DNA from: Candidatus Latescibacterota bacterium
Lineage (GTDB): Bacteria; Latescibacterota; 4484-107; B68-G9
Length of the DNA: 6,510 bases
NCBI GenBank assembly: GCA_012962735.1
Contig: DTXA01000005.1
Location: forward strand, 1-6,510
Reading direction: 5' to 3'
Below, one piece after another: positions 6,057 to 6,510 of the stretch. Below the pieces are notes generated by a model. It saw only the letters and a list, made by a program, of their open reading frames with translations, did no database searches and had not been told where the DNA came from. The translations under genes and the position numbers were made by a program. How positions within the stretch are numbered: the first letter of the stretch is position 1; each line of letters starts with the position of its first letter.

Positions 6057-6510
6057 CTATATCTGCGCCCAGTAGATCTTCTCCACCAGCTCCATGGTCT
6101 TTACGGCGTCCCGAAAGCTCGTCGTGGGCTCCCGGCCTTCTTTGACGCATTTTACAAAGTGGCGGTTCTCGTCGTAAAAGCCATAGAACTTGTAGAATTC
6201 ATCGCTCCCGGCCGCCTCTTTCACATCCCAGACCTCGGCGGGTTCCTCTTTGTTGTCCTCGTAGATCACCGCCTTGGAGTTCCCATCTACAAAGGCCGAT
6301 ATCCCGAGGCTGTGCAGCTCGAAGGTATGCACCCGTTTTCCCGCGGCCCAGTTTGCCAGCAGGACCCCCGTGGCCCTGCTGGAGAAGCGCACTAAGGCGA
6401 AGAAGGCGTTCTCCCATCCAGCGGAGAAACTTCTCACATCGCTGGCGACAGAGGCCACCTCCCCTCCACACATCCACCGCAGCGTGTCCACAGCGTGTAT
6501 ACCATCGCAG
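6057..6510 (-). CDS. Gfo/Idh/MocA family oxidoreductase, C-terminal part (5'-partial)
   Basis: This is the last 150 residues of an NAD(P)-dependent dehydrogenase of the Gfo/Idh/MocA type, which usually oxidises or reduces sugars, sugar-nucleotides or inositols in the cytoplasm. The reading frame runs open through the right edge. The GTG at 6491 is an internal Val, not the start, because in-frame codons upstream give CDGIHAV directly before DTLRW. The visible HAVDTLRWMCGG stretch is the conserved helix of the C-terminal substrate domain, where the His and Asp commonly lie at the active site. The tail (DENRHFVKCVKEGREPTTS, then DAVKTMELVEKIYWAQ) is the family's usual ending with a TAG stop. The N-terminal Rossmann domain and the catalytic EKP motif are outside the window, so cofactor and substrate cannot be judged. 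Its stop is 28 bases before the rph start. Confidence 0.88.
   Translation of the reverse strand, partial: CDGIHAVDTLRWMCGGEVASVASDVRSFSAGWENAFFALVRFSSRATGVLLANWAAGKRVHTFELHSLGISAFVDGNSKAVIYEDNKEEPAEVWDVKEAAGSDEFYKFYGFYDENRHFVKCVKEGREPTTSFRDAVKTMELVEKIYWAQI

Larger units (their letters stand above)
1..6510 (-). other. Seven-gene co-directional block (putative operon), open at both ends
   Basis: Every gene in the window lies on the minus strand. Gaps in transcription order are 28, 6, 7, 19, 6 and 8 bases. Several ribosome binding sites sit inside, or overlap, the stop codon of the gene before. No hairpin followed by a T-run is visible on the minus strand at any junction, and no space is large enough for a typical promoter, except possibly inside coding sequence. 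A single transcript is inferred from this layout. The true first and last genes lie outside the window. Confidence 0.8.

Noticed and set aside
6057..6491. Reading the right-edge gene as a complete 144-residue protein starting at 6491
   Set aside because: The codon at 6491 is GTG within the conserved HAVDTLRW motif and the frame stays open to the window edge, so the gene is a fragment of a longer oxidoreductase.

Overview
This window is a single block of seven genes, all on the minus strand, with gaps of only 6 to 28 bases between them. It reads as part of one polycistronic unit running from high to low coordinates. Both ends are cut: the first gene (right edge) lacks its N-terminus and the last (left edge) lacks its C-terminus. 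No promoter, terminator, RNA gene, mobile element or CRISPR array is visible, and no stretch longer than about 30 bases is without a gene.

In transcription order the genes are: (1) the C-terminal part of a Gfo/Idh/MocA-type NAD(P)-dependent oxidoreductase; (2) RNase PH (rph), which trims tRNA 3' ends; (3) a small predicted lipoprotein with a transthyretin / carboxypeptidase-regulatory-like beta-sandwich; (4) a TonB-dependent outer-membrane receptor with the same type of domain at its N-terminus; (5) a second predicted lipoprotein of unknown function; (6) a PHP-fold metallohydrolase of the CehA/McbA type with a beta-sandwich N-terminal domain; (7) the N-terminal part of a secreted, probably beta-barrel, outer-membrane protein with a Wzi-like helical start.

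Lipoproteins, a TonB-dependent receptor and a probable outer-membrane barrel mean a double-membraned (Gram-negative type) bacterium. Base composition is high in G+C (about 60% by eye). Arg codons AGG/CGG and Ile ATA are frequent, and five of the six visible stop codons are TAG. The gene style recalls uncultivated, often thermophilic lineages such as WOR-3/Stahlbacteria, Hydrothermae or Gemmatimonadota relatives. This assignment is an inference from style only.

Genes 3 to 7 look like a cell-envelope module: receptor, two surface or periplasmic lipoproteins, a metal-dependent hydrolase and a second outer-membrane protein. A reasonable hypothesis is capture of an unidentified ligand by the receptor and hydrolysis of a related compound by the PHP enzyme. 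The hydrolase has no signal peptide of its own, however, and the substrate cannot be read from the sequence. RNase PH and the oxidoreductase upstream have no obvious link to that role and may simply share the transcript.
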